The notes beneath the pieces were generated by a model. The model did not search any database and had not been told where the DNA came from. It saw only the letters and a program-made list of their open reading frames with translations. DNA of 63,782 bases from Streptomyces hayashii (GTDB lineage Bacteria > Actinomycetota > Actinomycetes > Streptomycetales > Streptomycetaceae), in assembly GCF_024539815.1 (NCBI RefSeq), contig NZ_JAHHIU010000101.1, positions 1 through 63,782 of the forward strand. The letters are read 5' to 3'. The translations under genes and the position numbers were made by a program. Shown piece after piece: positions 34,039 through 45,100 of the stretch. Position 1 is the stretch's first letter, and every line of letters starts with the position of its first letter.

Positions 34039-34863
34039 TCAGGCGGCGAGGAGGTTGAAACCGGTCAGCGGCGGCCCGTAGACCTTCTGGGCGCCCACGC
34101 GGTCGAGTTCCGATATGGCGAGCTCGCGCGATCCCACACCACCGCAGAAGTAGTGCATGACCGACTGCGGGTCGTACTGCGTGAGGTCCACCGTTCCGTC
34201 GGTGGATTCGTCGGGGCAGACGGCGGGCGCGCCCGAGCGGATGTGTTCGTGCCGGAAGCCGATCGCATGGCCCAACTCGTGCCGCAGTACGCCCACTCGG
34301 TCGAAACTGGTGGTCTGGTACGACGGGTCGATGAAGACGCGTCTGCGGTTCTCCGGGTCGTTCGGGAAGAACGCCGCGGCGATGAACTGGCCCCCGGAGT
34401 CGAGGTGCCGTACCGGGAAGACGACTTCGGGCGGCCGCAGTGAGTCGCTTTCGTCGGCCGCCTCGACGTGCTCGAACTGCACACCGCAGGTCGCCGACCA
34501 GTCGTCGGTGGCTCGCCGCATGTTCTCGACGACCGAGTCGTACCACGCCCGCTCCGGGAAGGTCTTGCGCAGGACGCAGTACTTCAGGACCGTGCCCGGG
34601 TCCCAGCGGAGGATCTTGCCGTCCTGCATGATGCCGAGCAGGCCGCTGCTCGGCTGCCCGAGCGGGCTGATGCCGCTGCCTATGGTGCCGACCCCTGTCT
34701 GTGCCAGCAGCTGGGCGGCCTCGCGCTGTGCCTGCAACGCCTTCTGCGCCTCGATGTAGACATCGAGTTCGTCGGCGTCGAGCAGCAGGTCGCCCTCCGC
34801 CCGGTAGAACACCTGGCCGTCGATGACGACCTCGGGACGCCGCACGTCGGAGCTATCCGTCAT
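34039..34863 (-). CDS. metzincin zinc metalloprotease (astacin/matrixin-like)
   Basis: The 274-residue protein has no signal peptide. After a ~95-residue N-terminal segment with a coiled stretch (ELDVYIEAQKALQAQREAAQ) comes a metzincin domain: strand ILRWDPGTVLKYCVLRKTF, the zinc motif HELGHAIGFRHEH (three His, Glu base) at about 195-207, and the Met-turn QSVMHYF at about 238. The final segment reads AQKVYGPPLTG. The fold is typical of secreted proteases, so the missing signal is odd. Export by another route or an intracellular role is possible. Its ATG lies 11 bp inside the preceding gene; the three genes form a tight operon. Confidence 0.85.
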   Translation of the reverse strand: MTDSSDVRRPEVVIDGQVFYRAEGDLLLDADELDVYIEAQKALQAQREAAQLLAQTGVGTIGSGISPLGQPSSGLLGIMQDGKILRWDPGTVLKYCVLRKTFPERAWYDSVVENMRRATDDWSATCGVQFEHVEAADESDSLRPPEVVFPVRHLDSGGQFIAAAFFPNDPENRRRVFIDPSYQTTSFDRVGVLRHELGHAIGFRHEHIRSGAPAVCPDESTDGTVDLTQYDPQSVMHYFCGGVGSRELAISELDRVGAQKVYGPPLTGFNLLAA

Positions 34864-35152
34864 TTTGGGTTCCTCCTTCGAGTAGTTGCGGCCGGAACAA
34901 CCTGATCCACTCGACCATCATCTGGTCGCGATCCATGAGCTGGTCGCCCCGGGCGACCCGGAACGACTCGTCGTCCACGTCGATGAGCGGGAAGCCGTCG
35001 TTCCAGGCGATGAAGTCCGGCAGCGACGCGACGGACTCGCGCAGCCCGGGAAACCGGTCCAGCAGGCGGCTTTCCCGGGTCCGCTGTTCGCTTGCACCGT
35101 TCTCGTCGGGCACTGTTCGCTCCGGAGGGTGCTGTACTCCATGCTCGGTCAC
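34853..35152 (-). CDS. hypothetical protein, middle gene of the metalloprotease operon
   Basis: The 99-residue product starts at a GTG (35152) that overlaps the previous stop as GTGA, and its TAG overlaps the protease start. Both overlaps support it as a real, co-translated gene. The N-terminal third is polar and probably disordered (TVPDENGASEQRTRESRL). The rest is acidic with an ordered look (FPGLRESVASLPDFIAWNDG, PLIDVDDESFRVARGDQL, MVEWIRLFRPQLL). I recognise no family. It might be an inhibitor or chaperone of the metalloprotease (inference from coupling). Confidence 0.6.
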   Translation of the reverse strand: MTEHGVQHPPERTVPDENGASEQRTRESRLLDRFPGLRESVASLPDFIAWNDGFPLIDVDDESFRVARGDQLMDRDQMMVEWIRLFRPQLLEGGTQNDG

Positions 35153-35526
35153 TGCCAGAACACACTGGCCCGTATCTTGATGTCGGAGTCCCACTGGATG
35201 GAGCCCACGATCTCCAGGATGCCGTCGTCGTGCGGAACGACGTTGGCGACGCTCATCGTGGCGAGGCCTCGGAACGGGACGTTGTTCCCGTCGACTTCGC
35301 AGAGCGACACGAACGCCCGGCTGTAGGACTTGAGATTGGGGCCGCAGACGAGCCGTCTCGCGAAGACGCCGTGCGCGGGAAAGAAGAACGTCGTGTAATC
35401 GACGATCCGTTGCTCTCCGCCGGCTTCTTCCTGGCGTTCCAGAAGTTCGTCCCGGACGTCCATCTCGACCTGTCCCGGGGAAGCGTACGAAACCATGTGA
35501 TGCCCGCTTTCCACAAGCGTCGGCAC
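35149..35526 (-). CDS. hypothetical protein, first gene of the metalloprotease operon
   Basis: The 125-residue product from the GTG at 35526 (GGGGTAAGAA upstream; an internal ATG near 35496 is possible) is rich in beta strands: EMDVRDELLERQEEAGGEQR, then IVDYTTFFFPAHGVFARRL, SRAFVSLCEVDGNNVPF and ILEIVGSIQWDSDIKIRASV. It has no signal peptide or membrane segment. The single-domain beta-rich layout could be a small barrel or sandwich. Translational coupling to the next two genes ties it to the metalloprotease. No family was recognised. Confidence 0.6.
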   Translation of the reverse strand: MPTLVESGHHMVSYASPGQVEMDVRDELLERQEEAGGEQRIVDYTTFFFPAHGVFARRLVCGPNLKSYSRAFVSLCEVDGNNVPFRGLATMSVANVVPHDDGILEIVGSIQWDSDIKIRASVFWQ

Positions 35527-35953
35527 TTCTTACCCCTGCCCTCGAACCAGGGCACACGGTCGACCGCGCCAAGAAGTTGACGCAGGAACTAGGTGGGTGA
35601 TGCGGAAAGTGAAGGAATGCCGCACTTCCGCCAGCGCGGTCTGTTTCCAGCCTACGCTCCGACCTGCAATACGGCAGCGCGGACTTCGCCCGCACGCACC
35701 GGCGGTGGAACGTCCGTCAGCCCGAGGTCCTCTCAACCGCCCGTCGTGTGGCGATCGGGGTAAGTCCCCTGGCCCGGGCCTGCGTTGAGCGCCTTCCGTG
35801 CCGATGGCACGGGCGGCGCCGTACTCGGCGAGGCCCCGGTGACAGCGGCCGTCGACCCGAACCCCGCGGACGCGGACATGGCTCCGGGGAACCCCTCTCC
35901 GAGGAGTGGCTGCGCTCATCGGGCCCCTGGAATCGATCATCTAGGCTGGCACG
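35527..35953. other. 427-bp divergent intergenic region
   Basis: It holds the promoters of the metalloprotease operon (minus) and the methyltransferase gene (plus). Reading frames here lack ribosome-binding sites and protein-like composition. No strong hairpin or spaced promoter boxes were recognised. Confidence 0.5.
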
Positions 35954-36802
35954 GTGACTGATGAGCAGGAGCGGGTGCGGCCGTCGGGCGTGTGGGCCAC
36001 GGCGGTGGGGGTCGCCAGGGTGCGGGCGCTGGAGAGCGAGCGGGAGAACGCGCTGTTCCGCGACCCCCTGGCCCAGGCCTTCGCCACCGCCGGCGGCCTG
36101 TGGCCCTCCTCGCCGCCACCCGGCGACGAGGCCGCCCGACGCCGCCGGCTGGGCGTGGCGTTCTCCATCGTCATCAGGACGAAGTTCCTCGACGACCTGC
36201 TGATGCAGGCCTCCGCGTCCGGGGTCCGGCAGGTCGTGCTGCTCGGCGCCGGCATGGACAGCCGGGCCTTCCGGATGCACTGGCCCGAGGGCACCCGGCT
36301 GTTCGAGGTCGACACCGCCGCGCCTTTGGACTTCAAGGCTTCGGTGCTGCGGCAGGAGGGGGCCGTGGCGCGCTGCGAGCGGATCACCGTCGCGGTGGAC
36401 CTGCGTGAGGACTGGCCGGGCGCGCTGGCCGCCGCGGGCCACGACCCTGCGCTGCCGACCGTGTGGATCGCCGAAGGACTGCTGATCTATCTGCCCGAGG
36501 ACGCCGTGGAGCTGCTGCTGGCCCGGATCGGCGCGCTGTCGGCGGCCGGCAGCCGGATGGGGCTGACGCTGGGCTCGCGCGGCGTGATCGAGCGCTTCGG
36601 CGCGGACGCCGTGCCGGGATCGGCGGCGTCCATGTGGGTGTCGGAGATGCCCGACGACCCGGTGAGCTGGCTGGCCGGGCACGGCTGGGAGGCCGGCAGC
36701 CACACCCTGCGCGAGCGCGCTGCCGCCTACGGCCGCCCGGTCGGCACCCCGCCGCGGGGCGACGAGGGGCCCGGCGGGCTGATCTCGGCGATCCGCCGGT
36801 AG
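35954..36802 (+). CDS. SAM-dependent methyltransferase (leucine carboxyl methyltransferase-like family)
   Basis: The 282-residue protein fits the class I methyltransferases related to leucine carboxyl methyltransferase that are abundant in actinobacteria. It has the SAM motif QVVLLGAGMDSRAFRMHW at about 94-111, the acidic strand end RLFEVDTAAPLDFK, and PTVWIAEGLLIYLPEDAV near 175. The start is a GTG at 35954. Family members methylate small molecules or protein termini; the substrate is unknown. It converges with the acyltransferase gene only 7 bp away, without a clear terminator. Confidence 0.88.
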   Translation: MTDEQERVRPSGVWATAVGVARVRALESERENALFRDPLAQAFATAGGLWPSSPPPGDEAARRRRLGVAFSIVIRTKFLDDLLMQASASGVRQVVLLGAGMDSRAFRMHWPEGTRLFEVDTAAPLDFKASVLRQEGAVARCERITVAVDLREDWPGALAAAGHDPALPTVWIAEGLLIYLPEDAVELLLARIGALSAAGSRMGLTLGSRGVIERFGADAVPGSAASMWVSEMPDDPVSWLAGHGWEAGSHTLRERAAAYGRPVGTPPRGDEGPGGLISAIRR

Positions 36803-36809
36803 AGGCGCT

Positions 36810-38003
36810 TCACAGCCGGGTGGAACGGGCCGCCGCGATCATGGATTTCCAGGATCTGTTGCGCTTGAAGGGCATCTCGAAGACCCGGGAGAAGAGCCAT
36901 GACCCGAGCACCGACACCGGCAGGGCCACGACGAGCGTGAAGCAGAACGTGGGGAGCCCCGGCGCTACGACATGCGGGGCCACCCGGCGGATCACGACCA
37001 TGACGATCGGCAGATGGATCAGGTAGAGGCTGTAGGAGAAGTCGCCGAGGCTCCGCAGGGGGCGCGTGGTCAGGAACCGCACGAGGAACGCGGGCCGGCC
37101 GGTGGCGACCGCGGCCAGGAGCATCGTCATGGCGGGAGCGACGGCGAGGTCGATCCAGAAATAGTGGTGCACCGTCCACACGGCGCCCAGTCGGTACCCG
37201 ATGACCAGGACGGGTGCGGCGGCCAGGACGGCGAACCACGCCCACGGCAGGCGCCGGACCCGGTCCGACGCCACGACGATTCCTGCGCCGGCCATGCCTG
37301 CGACGAAGACGGGCGCGAGATGAGGAGCGAGCCAGTTGTCGCCCTCCACGGGGTTCGCATGAGCAGCCGTCAGGCCAAGGGCGATCACCGGCAGCGTCAC
37401 GCAGGCGACCGCGGCGGTCGCGCTGAACCGCCGCCGGACGAGCAGGAGAAGGGGGAAGAGGAGATAGAGTTCGGCCTCCACTCCGATCGACCAGAACGCG
37501 CCGTTCGGAGTCGGTGCGTGGACCATGTCCTGAACCACGAGGCCGAACACCACGATCGACGCCCCGGTGGGCGGCCCGAAGTGCGAAGCCGGCACCAGGA
37601 GCCAGGAAATGATCAGGCTCATCGCGAGCGCCGCCCAGTACGGCGGCAGAATGCGCCAGGCGCGCCGGCGCAGGAACTCGGCGACGCCGCCCGACCGCCA
37701 GCCGTGACAGGCCGGGGATATCGCCAGGGAGAACCCCGACAGGACCAGGAAGAAGACGACGGCGAGACGACCGAACATCAACACGTCCAGCCACGCGGGC
37801 GCCGAGCTGTCGGGATAGCCCGGGAAGGTGTACAACCAGCAGTGGAACAGCACGACATACAGTGCCGCCAAGCCGCGGAGGCCGTCGAGACCCAGCACCT
37901 GTCGACGGGCGGGCGCACCGCTCGCCCCCTCCTCCCGTCCGGGCGGGGCGGCTACGGCCAGTGCGCTGCTCACCGGACGGATCGAATCCACTGAAATCTT
38001 CAA
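36810..38003 (-). CDS. membrane acyltransferase (acyltransferase 3/OafA family)
   Basis: The 397-residue membrane protein begins, after a short polar tail, with LGLDGLRGLAALYVVLFHCW, the family signature with its catalytic His. It continues with RLAVVFFLVLSGFSLAIS and FLRRRAWRILPPYWAALA, then about eight more membrane segments, including SIGVEAELYLLFPLLLLVRR and a late FSYSLYLIHLPIVMV. Such enzymes acetylate or acylate sugars, polysaccharides or antibiotics at the membrane. The start is either a TTG at 38003 (shown) or a GTG at 37991. No glycan-synthesis genes adjoin it. Confidence 0.85.
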   Translation of the reverse strand: MKISVDSIRPVSSALAVAAPPGREEGASGAPARRQVLGLDGLRGLAALYVVLFHCWLYTFPGYPDSSAPAWLDVLMFGRLAVVFFLVLSGFSLAISPACHGWRSGGVAEFLRRRAWRILPPYWAALAMSLIISWLLVPASHFGPPTGASIVVFGLVVQDMVHAPTPNGAFWSIGVEAELYLLFPLLLLVRRRFSATAAVACVTLPVIALGLTAAHANPVEGDNWLAPHLAPVFVAGMAGAGIVVASDRVRRLPWAWFAVLAAAPVLVIGYRLGAVWTVHHYFWIDLAVAPAMTMLLAAVATGRPAFLVRFLTTRPLRSLGDFSYSLYLIHLPIVMVVIRRVAPHVVAPGLPTFCFTLVVALPVSVLGSWLFSRVFEMPFKRNRSWKSMIAAARSTRL

Positions 38004-38231
38004 CCCTTTCTGCGGACACCGTGTGTCCGAACACTGCCGCCGTCTCGACGGTCGCTGCCGATGCGGTCTGCCCTGCGGCGGGTGCGCACCCGACCGTGTT
38101 CTCGGCGGGGCGCCGGGCGTCGCGTTGCGGGCCCACCGTGACTGGTACGTAGCGTCCGGCCCGGCAGTTCAACAGGAATCCGGCGGCCTTCGTCCGCTCC
38201 TCGGACGGGTCGCGAACGAACGCACCGGTGT

Positions 38232-38267
38232 GCAGGAGCAGACGTGCGAGCAGGAGCAGACGTGCGA
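38232..38267. repeat. two tandem 18-bp repeats
   Basis: The unit GCAGGAGCAGACGTGCGA occurs twice, head to tail (38232-38249 and 38250-38267), followed by the start of a third copy. It lies in the 393-bp gap between the acyltransferase and catalase genes and is not in a supported gene. Confidence 0.9.
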
Positions 38268-38340
38268 GCAGGCTATCCGGACGGCGGCCGCAGCCCGTCA
38301 GCGGTCGCGCCGCCGCGGGAGCAATACGGGGGCACACGCA

Positions 38341-38380
38341 CGGCGGAGCCGGGCGAGGTGGCTCCCGCCCGGCTCCGCCG
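38341..38380. terminator. 15-bp perfect hairpin after the catalase gene
   Basis: CGGCGGAGCCGGGCG (38341-38355) and CGCCCGGCTCCGCCG (38366-38380) enclose a 10-base loop, 16 bp beyond the catalase stop on the minus strand. Confidence 0.8.
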
Positions 38381-38396
38381 CCTGTGTGCGCTGTGA

Positions 38397-40670
<2,274 letters not shown>

Positions 40671-41188
40671 CGTCACATTCCTTGCTTCTCAACAGTGGGG
40701 GGCGAAGTCTGGATGACCTGGTCGAAATGGCTCTCTCGCGGTGGACCTCTCACGTTCGGCGACGGCGTGTCCCGTGCCTCCGGCGAGAGGAGCACCGACG
40801 TCGGCCGTCGTGTCGCGGCGCCCCGGACGGCTTGCCCGGGCTCCCGGCGTCGGGCCGACCAGCCGTGTACCCGGACAGCGGCGACCAACCCCTGTGCACG
40901 CGCCCGGCGCTGACGAATCGGCCGAGCGCGCGGCGCTCGGCGCTCGGCCGCTGCTACGCTCCGCGATCGCGGTGCGCCCGTGACGTCCCTCGCGTCGAGG
41001 GCGGTCCTCGGCCTCTCAGGGAGCCGAAGCGGCTGAACAGCCGGGCGTGTCACCGCGGCAGGGCCCGCTCGACGGCTGGTGGAGGCGGTGCAGAGGGGAG
41101 TCGGGGGCCGCATGGTCACTCGCTGCGACGAGGGGGGTGACGTGATGGTCCGGCGGGGTGCTGTCGCCCACGGGCGCCCCGGACGGTC
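40671..41188. other. 518-bp intergenic region upstream of the catalase gene, with an 11-bp inverted repeat
   Basis: Open frames here have no ribosome-binding sites and look non-coding. CGGCCGAGCGC (40919-40929) pairs perfectly with GCGCTCGGCCG (40940-40950) around a 10-base loop. It could end transcripts from the small gene at 41189 or be part of the catalase control region. No confident promoter boxes were found. Confidence 0.5.
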
Positions 41189-41482
41189 CTAGCCGGTGAC
41201 GACCTTGAACGCCTGGTAGATCTTCGGTTCGGTGTCGGGGATGCCGGCTTCCCGCAGCAAGGGGGCGAGCTTCTCTCCGAACTGCCGAAACGCGTCCTCG
41301 GACTCCCAGACGTCCGTCACGAACCAGCCGGTCGGGCTGGGGCCGGTGGCGTGGGAGATCAGGCCCGGCACGGGCCAGTCAGAAGCCTTCCGGAGACCGC
41401 GTCCGCCGGTCATCTTGTCGGTGAGCTCCTCGTACTGGGCCTGGGTGGTGCCCGGGAAGTCGAACGTGATGATGATCGTCAT
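41189..41482 (-). CDS. small dimeric alpha/beta-barrel protein (antibiotic biosynthesis monooxygenase-like)
   Basis: The 97-residue product has the ferredoxin-like strand-helix pattern of dimeric alpha/beta barrels: TIIITFDFPGTTQAQYEELT, LISHATGPSPTGWFVTDVWE and SEDAFRQFGEKLAPLLREAG. The GWFVTDVWES strand is typical of small ABM-like proteins. These may be heme or quinone-related monooxygenases or simple binding proteins; no catalytic residue can be assigned. No signal peptide is present. The ATG at 41482 is 131 bp after the larger phosphatase gene's stop on the same strand. Confidence 0.7.
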   Translation of the reverse strand: MTIIITFDFPGTTQAQYEELTDKMTGGRGLRKASDWPVPGLISHATGPSPTGWFVTDVWESEDAFRQFGEKLAPLLREAGIPDTEPKIYQAFKVVTG

Positions 41483-41613
41483 GGTGAGGACCCCTCTCGG
41501 TCGATGGCCGTGCTGCTGTCTCCGAGCTGATCAGCACGGGAGGCGGGCTGCCACCGGAGCGGGGCCGTCCGCATGCAGGCGGGCGGCGCCGGAGCCCACG
41601 CCCGCCGCGACGC

Positions 41614-44058
41614 TCAGCGCGGCAGAGGTTGTTCGGCCCAGATGGTCTTGCCCGTGGCGGTGTGACGGCTGCCCCAGCGCTCGGCCACCTGGGCGACGAG
41701 CAGCAGCCCGCGTCCGCCCTCGTCGAAGACACGGGCCCGCCGCAGGTGCGGGGCGGTGCTGCTGCCGTCGGAGACTTCGCAGATCAGCACGTCCGCGCGG
41801 ATGAGCCGCAGCTCGATGGGGGCGTGGCCGTACCGGATGGCGTTGGTGACCAGTTCGCTGACGATCAGCTCGGTGGAGAACTCCAGCTCGCTCAGCCCCC
41901 AGGCGGCCAGTTGTCCGCTCGCCGCCCGGCGCGCCCCGGCCACGGCCGCCGGGTCCACAGGCAGCTGCCAGGTGCGCACCTGCTCCGCCCCGAGACCGGA
42001 CGCACGGGCCAGCAGCAGGACGATGTCGTCGCCCGACGGGTCGGCCCGTACCTTGCGCATCACCTCGTCGCAGACTTCCTCCACGCCTGCGGCCGGCCCG
42101 CGCAGCGCTTCCGTCAGCAGGTCCAGTCCGACGTCGACGTCACGGCCGGGGGTCTCGATCAGGCCGTCGGTGTAGAGGGCGAGGAGGCTCCCCTCCCCCA
42201 TGGTGATCCGGGCGGACTCGAAGGGCAGTCCGCCCAGGCCGAGCGGTGGCCCGGCGGGCAGGTCCAGGACCTCCACGGCGCCGTCGGGGGTCACCAGGAC
42301 GGGCGGCGGATGACCGGCCCGCGCCAGGTCGCACAGGCCGGCCACGGGGTCGTAGACGGCGTACAGGCAGGTGGCCCCGACCTCTCCCGAGGCCTCCTCC
42401 GCCTGCCGGCGCGCATCGGGGCCCTCCTCCCGGTCGAGACGGATGACCAGGTCGTCCAGCCGGGTGAGCAGTTCGTCGGGCGCGAAGTCGGCGTCCGCGA
42501 GGGTGCGCACGGCGGTGCGCAGGCGGCCCATCGTCGCCGAGGCGTGCACGCCGTGGCCCACGACGTCGCCCACCACCAGCGCGATCCGTCCTCCCGACAG
42601 CGCGATGACGTCGAACCAGTCTCCGCCGATCTCGTCCCCGGAACCGGCGGGAAGATACCGGTAGGCGAGGTCCACCGCCTGCGTCCGTGGCAGCCGCTCG
42701 GGCAGCAGGCTGCGCTGGAGGGTGAGCGCGGTGCGGCGCTCGCGCGTGTAGCGGCGGGCGTTGTCGATGCTCACCGCCGCCCTGGCGGCGATCTCCTCGG
42801 CGAGCACCAGATCGTCCTGGCCGAAGGCGTCCGCGGTTCGGTGGCGCAGGAGGTGCATCACGCCCAGGGTGATGCCCCGGGCGCGCAGCGGCACCATCAT
42901 CACCGAATGGATCCTGAACCGTCTGATGCTCTCGGCGCGGGCAGGGGACGACGTCGACCACTCCACGAGCCGCGGGTCGCTCGCGCGGTAGTAGGCGCCG
43001 TGGCCGCTGATCAGCGCCTGTGCCGGCGGGGTGCCGGGAGGGTAGACGTCGACGGCGCCCGCCCGCACCACCGATTCCGGGCACCCCGACAGGACCGAGC
43101 GTTGCGCGGTACGGCGGCACTGCACCGGTGTGTCGGGCGGCACCGGCTGCGGTTCATGGCCCTGGACGACGGACTCCAGCAGATCCACGGTGACGAAGTC
43201 GGCGAACCCCCCGGTCACCGCCACCTCGGCCAGTTCCTCGGTCGTCCGGGTCACGTCCAGGGTGCTGCCGATGCGCGCGCCCGCGTCGTTCAGCACGGCC
43301 AGCCGGCGTCGCGCCCAGTACTGCTCGGTGATGTCGATCACCACCGCCGACACGCCGAGCACCTCGCCGGCGCGGCCCTTCAAGGGGGACAGATAGACCG
43401 ACCACGCGTGATCGCGTACCTCGCCGGAGGCGCGGAAGGGCTGCTCCTCGCGGAAGATCATCTCACCGGTGCGCACGACCTGCCGCTGAAGGCGGTCGAT
43501 CTCGCCCAGGGGCGGGGCGGGATAGATCTCCCACAGGGTGAGGCCCCTCATCTCCTCCTGGGTGAGCCCCATGGCACGGCTCATGACCTGGTTGCAGGCC
43601 ACGAACCGGGCCTCGTGGTCGTAGACCGCCACGGGCAGCGGGAGCTGCGCGAGCGTGAGGTCCCACAGCTCCGCCGTCGCCGCGTCGGCCGGCGCGGCGG
43701 GGTACGTCGCCGCCGCCGGGGTGACGACCCAGGGGGTGCCGCCGTCCGGGTCCACCAGCGGTGTGCCCCGCAGCTGAACCTTGACGCGGTCTCCGTTCCG
43801 TGTCCGCAGCGCCAGGTCACTCGTCCACGGTTCCCCGGCGGCGAGGCGGCGGCGCATCGCGGCGGGCAGCTTCGCGGCGAGCAGGGAGGCGGCGGGCCGG
43901 CCGACGATCTCCTGTGACGGGTATCCGAGGAGCCGCTCCGCTCCGGCGCTCCAGGCCATGACCGCGCCGCGGGCGTCGATGACCACGGCGAGGTCCTCGG
44001 GAGCCCCCGCGGCCCTCGCTCCAGTGGTCGGATCGGATTCATGGTCCATGGGAGCCAT
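41614..44058 (-). CDS. cytosolic PAS-PAS-GAF-SpoIIE-HATPase phosphatase
   Basis: The 814-residue protein has no membrane segment. Order: PAS (about 20-115, VVIDARGAVMAWSAGAERLL), PAS (about 130-255, LPVAVYDHEARFVACNQVMS), GAF (about 265-440), SpoIIE/PP2C (about 455-675, EIGGDWFDVIALSGGRIALV and GDVVGHGVHASA with metal-binding Asps) and HATPase (about 690-812, SELVTNAIRYGHAP and DEGGRGLLLVAQV). It is a likely regulator of anti-sigma/anti-anti-sigma circuits, sensing small molecules or redox state through PAS/GAF. It is very similar in length and order to the gene at 59.1 kb and distinct from the membrane sensor at 16.2 kb. Confidence 0.9.
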   Translation of the reverse strand: MAPMDHESDPTTGARAAGAPEDLAVVIDARGAVMAWSAGAERLLGYPSQEIVGRPAASLLAAKLPAAMRRRLAAGEPWTSDLALRTRNGDRVKVQLRGTPLVDPDGGTPWVVTPAAATYPAAPADAATAELWDLTLAQLPLPVAVYDHEARFVACNQVMSRAMGLTQEEMRGLTLWEIYPAPPLGEIDRLQRQVVRTGEMIFREEQPFRASGEVRDHAWSVYLSPLKGRAGEVLGVSAVVIDITEQYWARRRLAVLNDAGARIGSTLDVTRTTEELAEVAVTGGFADFVTVDLLESVVQGHEPQPVPPDTPVQCRRTAQRSVLSGCPESVVRAGAVDVYPPGTPPAQALISGHGAYYRASDPRLVEWSTSSPARAESIRRFRIHSVMMVPLRARGITLGVMHLLRHRTADAFGQDDLVLAEEIAARAAVSIDNARRYTRERRTALTLQRSLLPERLPRTQAVDLAYRYLPAGSGDEIGGDWFDVIALSGGRIALVVGDVVGHGVHASATMGRLRTAVRTLADADFAPDELLTRLDDLVIRLDREEGPDARRQAEEASGEVGATCLYAVYDPVAGLCDLARAGHPPPVLVTPDGAVEVLDLPAGPPLGLGGLPFESARITMGEGSLLALYTDGLIETPGRDVDVGLDLLTEALRGPAAGVEEVCDEVMRKVRADPSGDDIVLLLARASGLGAEQVRTWQLPVDPAAVAGARRAASGQLAAWGLSELEFSTELIVSELVTNAIRYGHAPIELRLIRADVLICEVSDGSSTAPHLRRARVFDEGGRGLLLVAQVAERWGSRHTATGKTIWAEQPLPR

Positions 44059-44367
44059 CGCGACGTCGTTCCTCCCGCGCCCGGCCCGGCGCTGCGTCGA
44101 CCGTCATGGGCGCTGCCTCCAGCATCCTGCCACGGCACACCCCGCTCAACCGGCCGGAGGCCGTCGAATGCTGTAGAGCGAGGCGCGGTCTCCCAGGGGC
44201 GAGGCTCGGCAGTGGTCACTTCACGCCCGTGGGCAGGGACGATTTCCCGTCGAGCGGGCCGCCGTCACGCAGCGGCTCTCCCGGGCCGTGCGCGGCGTGC
44301 CGGTGCTGCGACCGTCCCGGCCGGACGCCGCAGGGCGGCGGCGTGATCACGGGGCGAGGTGTCGGCG
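44059..44367. other. 309-bp gap upstream of the phosphatase gene
   Basis: It lies between the end of the fucose operon and the phosphatase start. GGGAGGAACGA near 44075 may be the phosphatase ribosome-binding site. No gene is supported; a promoter for the phosphatase is expected but not identified. Confidence 0.45.
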
Positions 44368-44387
44368 GCGCCGGTCCTCACCGGCGC
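44368..44387 (-). terminator. hairpin at the end of the fucose operon
   Basis: GCGCCGGT (44368-44375) pairs with ACCGGCGC (44380-44387) around CCTC. It overlaps the stop codon of the FadR-type regulator, the last gene of the operon. Confidence 0.5.
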
Positions 44388-45100
44388 GTCGGCGTTCCGA
44401 AGGGAAGGGGCGCGCCCGAGCGCAGGTGTGCCTTCAGCCACTGCTCGGTGTTGTTCACGTGCAGCAGTGCGGCGGCCTGGCTGAGGGTGGAGTCCCGGGT
44501 GGACAGGGCGTGGAAGATCGCCTCGTGCTCGGCGAGGGTGCGCCCCGCGGCCTGCGAGTCGACCAGACCGCGCCAGATCCGGGCGCGCAGGGTGCGACCG
44601 GAGATGCCTTCGAGGAGGGTGAGGAGGGTCTCGTTGCCGGTGGCCGCGATGACGGCCCGATGGAACGCGGCGTCGTGGGCGTTGAGCTGTTCGACGTCCT
44701 CGCGATCCTCGCGCATCGCGTCCAAGTGCCGCTTCACTTCGGTCAGTTGCTCGTCGGAGATCCGGACGGCGGCCAGGGCCGTGGCGATCGGTTCGAGGAG
44801 CCGCCGTACCTCCATGAGGTCCTGGAGGGCGACCGAATCGCCCTGCAGCAGCTCCACCGCGCCGCCGAGCCCCTCCAGCAGCAGGCTGGGCTGCAGGCTG
44901 GTCACATACGTGCCGTCGCCCCGCCGGACCTCCAGGACCCGGGCGACGGCCAGCGCCTTGACGGCCTCGCGGGCGAGGTTGCGGGACAGGCCCAGCTGGG
45001 CGGCCAGGTCCGGCTCCGGCGGGAGCTTCGACCCCGGGGGCAGCGCTCCGGTCCGGATCAGCTCGCGGAGCTGATCGATGGCCCTGTCCGTCAGAGACAC
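44378..45100 (-). CDS. FadR-subfamily GntR regulator of the fucose operon
   Basis: The 240-residue protein has a GntR winged helix at residues 1-70 (LTDRAIDQLRELIRTGALPP, then LAAQLGLSRNLAREAVKALA and VRRGDGTYV). An FCD ligand-binding domain follows (about 85-225), with metal-type His and Asp positions in HDAAFHRAVIAATGN and LAEHEAIFHAL. FCD regulators commonly sense sugar acids, so fuconate or its dehydration product is a plausible effector (inference). The GTG at 45100 overlaps the preceding reductase gene by 10 bp. It is the last gene of the operon it probably controls. Confidence 0.88.
   Translation of the reverse strand: MSLTDRAIDQLRELIRTGALPPGSKLPPEPDLAAQLGLSRNLAREAVKALAVARVLEVRRGDGTYVTSLQPSLLLEGLGGAVELLQGDSVALQDLMEVRRLLEPIATALAAVRISDEQLTEVKRHLDAMREDREDVEQLNAHDAAFHRAVIAATGNETLLTLLEGISGRTLRARIWRGLVDSQAAGRTLAEHEAIFHALSTRDSTLSQAAALLHVNNTEQWLKAHLRSGAPLPFGTPTRR

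Noticed and set aside
40682..41140. Open frames on both strands between the catalase and the small barrel protein
   Set aside because: There are no ribosome-binding sites and no protein-like composition; the frames overlap each other on both strands.
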